Below are positions 60,178 to 64,000 of a DNA stretch of 64,000 nt, in pieces (position 1 is the first letter of the stretch; every line of letters starts with the position of its first letter). Source of the stretch: Cymbidium sinense (lineage: Eukaryota; Streptophyta; Magnoliopsida; Asparagales; Orchidaceae); NCBI GenBank assembly GCA_021442155.1, contig CM038228.1:85328114-85392113 (forward strand). Direction: 5' to 3'. The notes beneath the pieces were generated by a model, which saw nothing but the letters and a program-made list of their open reading frames with translations, did not search any database and was not told the origin of the DNA. The position numbers and the translations under genes are program-made.

Positions 60178-63100
60178 TTGTCTTCAAAGATTTTGAAAAG
60201 GTATGAATATCAATCGATTGGTTTATTTTTTAAAGTCAGTGGGATCAAGAGAGAGGGAGTTCTTATAAATGAAAACAAGTAGAAGATGCTTTACTAGAAG
60301 TCTAGTGAGCATCCCAAACTATCTTATGGTTGGGCTTTACATTTTTGAAATTGAATTAATTTGTTTAAGTTGAATTTTTATTAGAAATGTAGGGCTTACA
60401 ATTTTATAGTACAAGACTATGGAAATACCTAAGAGGTGAGGATTTATGCTCGTAGCCCGCAAAGAGAAGTAGCAACCCTTGAACCTAAATCTAGGGAGCT
60501 TTGGTGAGGGCCAAAAGCATGACCTAAATCAAAGGTGAATTGGGTATTTGGTTTAACTCCATAAGAGAGGATAAACCACATTGTTACACACGGGGTGGCG
60601 ACTCCTCTATTTTAAAATATGTAAGCAAGTCAAATACTTTTGCAAGATACCTAAGCTGTTGTTTATTTAGAAAGAGACTAAGTTTTTAAACATACTCCCT
60701 AAGAGACTAGATCATGTAGAGCATGCTTTAATGACTTAAATCTAATATAAATTTTGTTACATCTTATTTTTATTTTAGATAATCAATTTGACACAGACTT
60801 TATGATTTATATGCCTAATACATGAGAAATTAGATTATGGGCCAAAATCAACAAGATAAGGAGGTGTGTTTCCACCATGACTCTCATAGATCAAGCCAAG
60901 TTCTCTCACAAAGGTGGAAGCCCTCCAATCAATAATGAAATAATATGTTTTTTATACATGATGTTAGAAAAGTAAGGCAACATCCAGCTAAGGGGTTGCT
61001 AATTTTTTTATCTTATTTTATAACCTAAGCTTTAGGTGAGTCTATGAGTTATTTATTTTTAATTTGATTTGTTTAATTGGATAGAAAATTTATTTTTCTA
61101 AGAGCCTAATCATCATCCATGCAAAGCAAGAAACTAGAAAAATATGTCATCTTAATACGCAAGTTAAACAAACATCAATCAATTTATAAAACTAGTAAAA
61201 GAATAAAATGCCATTTGTGGTTGGGCTCCACATCTCAAACCCAAAAAAAATAAATTGGGTAGCCGAGCTCTGCCCTTATACAACATGGATTATAAATGAA
61301 TTAATTACAATTAAGCAAAGAATTCATGTTATGGGGGTCTTCATTCTTCATTTCTTCTTTCTTCTTTCTTCTTACTTCTTCTTTTCTTTTGGTTGGTTTG
61401 AATGTGGTTGCTCCAAAGGCTTCACATGGTACATAAGATGTGATCTTATGACCAATACTCATCCTAATATCCCATAACAATCATTCCAAAATCTTAATTG
61501 CAAAAGTACATGAAAATGGGAAAAGAAAAATCTAACTAACACCTGCAAAATACAGATTAATCAAATAAACCATACAATCCCAAGCATGTACATATATAAA
61601 TTGGACTTAGCATCCCACACATGGGTCACCAAGTCCACTTGGCCTATTTTGGATTATGCTTAGGGGTATAAGCACCTGCACAACAAAAGTAGTTATATTT
61701 TTATTACAGCTCCCCTTAAGCACAATCCCATGCAGAAGACAATGGTTAGACTAAGAATGCCCTACCATTCAATCTACACACATGCACCCTAACATCAAGA
61801 CTAAAAAAACATCATAAAATAAAACCAAATATCAAACCATGTACCACACTAACCTAAAGTAAGAAATGGTGACTTAGTGTAATGTGTGTGCTATTTAAGA
61901 TTTGTGTGGTATGCTTAGCTAGGCTTTAAGGTTGAAGTTTTCTAAGTATGAAAATGTTCAACTTAGAGGGTTTATTTCATGTAAGTGATTTAGTTTCTTT
62001 GGTTGATTTTATTTTATATATATTTTGATTTGGTTTAAGTGAATCATACAATTAATTATTAAGTTGTAAAGAGAGGAAAAGAGAAGATAACTTCTCTTTC
62101 CTCCCTACCTTAAATAATTTCTAAGGTAGATTCATATTTGATTTTTTTATTTAGTGAATATTTTATTATGTATTTTAATTAATCCTAAATTTAGATTTTC
62201 CCTAAACAAACTTATTCAAAAAGAAAGGCATTTTAAGATTAAGTAAAGTGAAATACTATCACAAAATACACATCACTTCATTTCTTTCACAACATGTGTA
62301 ACATGCATATGAATGAATCCTAAGCATGTCTATACATGCAAATGGAAATGTTTAGCAGACTTTAATGATGAATGCAAAGAGAATTTGTTTGAGAAATTTG
62401 AATATTTTTTATGATGCTTGATTTTGTTAAGTAGAAAAGAGGGATTCTTTTATCCATTTTTCATATGCACACATATATGTATGAAAGGCATAAGTGAGTA
62501 CGACACCATTATTAGCACCAGGGGTGTAAGATACAAGACCTACTTAGGGCTACTTAAAGCCTGACAACCCCGGGATTGTCCAGACTAATATACCACTTTC
62601 CTTAAATACATATACATGTACAAAAGAAATGAATGGAAAAAGAAAGATGCAAAAATTTGTGTTTGTTTGATTGATTTGTTTATGCAATTTATATGTGTAA
62701 GTGTGGATGTTCTTCTTAAGTAATAACATAGAAATGAATAGGAACGGATTTAAGCAAGTGTTGTGTTCTTTTCAAATGACCTATACACTTTGCCAAATCC
62801 TATTCAAAACTATGCTAAAAGAAAAGAGAAGGAAAGACACATTATACACATCTTTATATATTTACTCACATGCAAGCTCTTAAATAATTATAAGTAGCAT
62901 ACCTTTCAGTTTTGTTGTTTGATTCATAAGTTTTGAAAGTATTTTTGGATTTAATAGTGATAATAGTCATTCATATTCTTACTTTAGCCAAAACATGTAA
63001 TTTGAAATAAAGAAAACATTTCATTTTAATTTGATTTTTAAAAGACATGAATGTATGCTTTTCATATGACTTACACATTTAACATATTAGGAAAGAAATA

Positions 63101-64000
63101 AAGTGATGAAAGCATGTAAATTCATTCACCCTAATTAATTCCTAAAGATAATCCTATAGAATAAGATTATTTAAATTAAATCAAATTTAGTTTAAGGAAA
63201 GTTTGATTTTATTTTGAGTTTGATTTCAATTTGAGAAATGTGAGAAGGTTTGCTGGTCCTATCTCATTCTCATATGTGTATGATATTTTAGTTTAATTTT
63301 TAGGTGATTAGATCAATTTTATACTTTCGTTAGGTTAAGGTGTGAATTTATTAATTACCCCTTACCTACACCACTTTAGCATATTTAATCAAATAATTAT
63401 GAGCCAATGTATGACATAAAATCACAAGGAATTTAAATCAGCAATGCATCCTAAGAAAGAAAGGTACCTAATGCAATTGGCTCATAATTAATAGTTAATT
63501 AAATTAAAGGGTTTAATTTAAGTACTTTCATGAACCTTTCCCACACATGTGGTTGGATTTTGATTTTCTTAAGCTACGTAGGTTATTGAACACCTAAGCA
63601 CCTACCCAAGAAGTATTGGTTAAGTTCTGGAATGTTTTGATTTTGAAAAGTTTGATTAATTGAGCTAATTTAATTAAGTGATTAAATTTATTTAATTAAT
63701 TTACACCTTAATTAGATTTAATCCAAATGAAATGAACTTAGGAAAAGAAGATATGGGAAAGAACTCTAATTTATTTCCTTAAGTCCACTCATTATTTTAA
63801 GGTGAAACAACTTTAATTAATGGATTTATCACTATTTAAAAGTTAGTTAATCATTTAATTGAGTAAGAGGATAATTATGAATGAACCAAATAATTACCCT
63901 AATTAAACCACTAATAAATCTCAAAAAATTAGGGGAGGCAGAAGTCATCCCACTAAATGCACATGAGAAGATTTGATTTAGGGGTTATGAGAAAATTCCT
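60178..64000 (+). mobile_element. Left-type arm of the giant-palindrome family, running off the window
   Basis: Same orientation as 23640-27760: TATCAATCGATTGGTT near 60206, GGTTGGGCTTTAC near 60329, AAGAGGTGAGGATTTATGC near 60430, GGTGGCGACTCCTC near 60594, GCTAAGGGGTTG near 60988, the conserved block once near 62500, and the TTAATTA-rich zone to the end of the window. The outermost ~330 bases and terminal GTGGTG are missing. Its inner part is beyond the window. Confidence 0.8.

Overview
The window is AT-rich, repeat-dominated nuclear DNA from a flowering plant. The evidence is an RTE-type LINE, a copia-type LTR element, Tourist-like MITEs, a plant-specific DP-E2F-like (DEL) gene copy, and a gene with plant-style introns. 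A monocot, possibly a palm, is only a weak guess from general sequence style. There is no prokaryotic operon, rRNA, tRNA or CRISPR signal. Nearly all open frames here are chance or repeat-derived; the two gene-like loci are split across frames or introns and had to be assembled by eye.

Layout. 1-480: GC-richer, promoter/5'UTR-like sequence for a gene probably leaving the window leftward. 2055-4880: decayed RTE-clade LINE on the minus strand. 8957-18640: minus-strand multi-exon gene for an unrecognised small membrane protein, with a GC-AG intron, one apparent frameshift and a 7.9 kb intron that holds a 3 kb non-autonomous copia-like LTR element (itself carrying a Tourist MITE). 18268-19900: TIR-like sequences. 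20050-23306 plus 38317-38557: one copy of a ~3.5 kb duplicated segment that ends in a DEL pseudogene. This copy is split by a 15.0 kb insertion. 49636-53119: the second, uninterrupted copy, whose DEL pseudogene runs on to its start codon at 53227.

The most striking object is the insertion at 23307-38316: a giant, nearly whole-length palindrome with two inverted arms of 7.2 and 7.8 kb around an ~11 bp centre. It has short terminal inverted repeats (GTGGTG/CACCAC) and a target-site duplication (AATCAT), and the paralogous copy at ~52.87 kb supplies the empty site. No transposase or other long ORF is visible in it. Single arms of the same family recur at 39662-46923, 56105-59990 and 60178-window end, so the family fills about half of the window. 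The rest is tandem repeats (39000-39662, 46975-47770), microsatellites, and a GC-rich ATCACCG-type quasi-repeat inside an LTR-like leader at 55270-56105.
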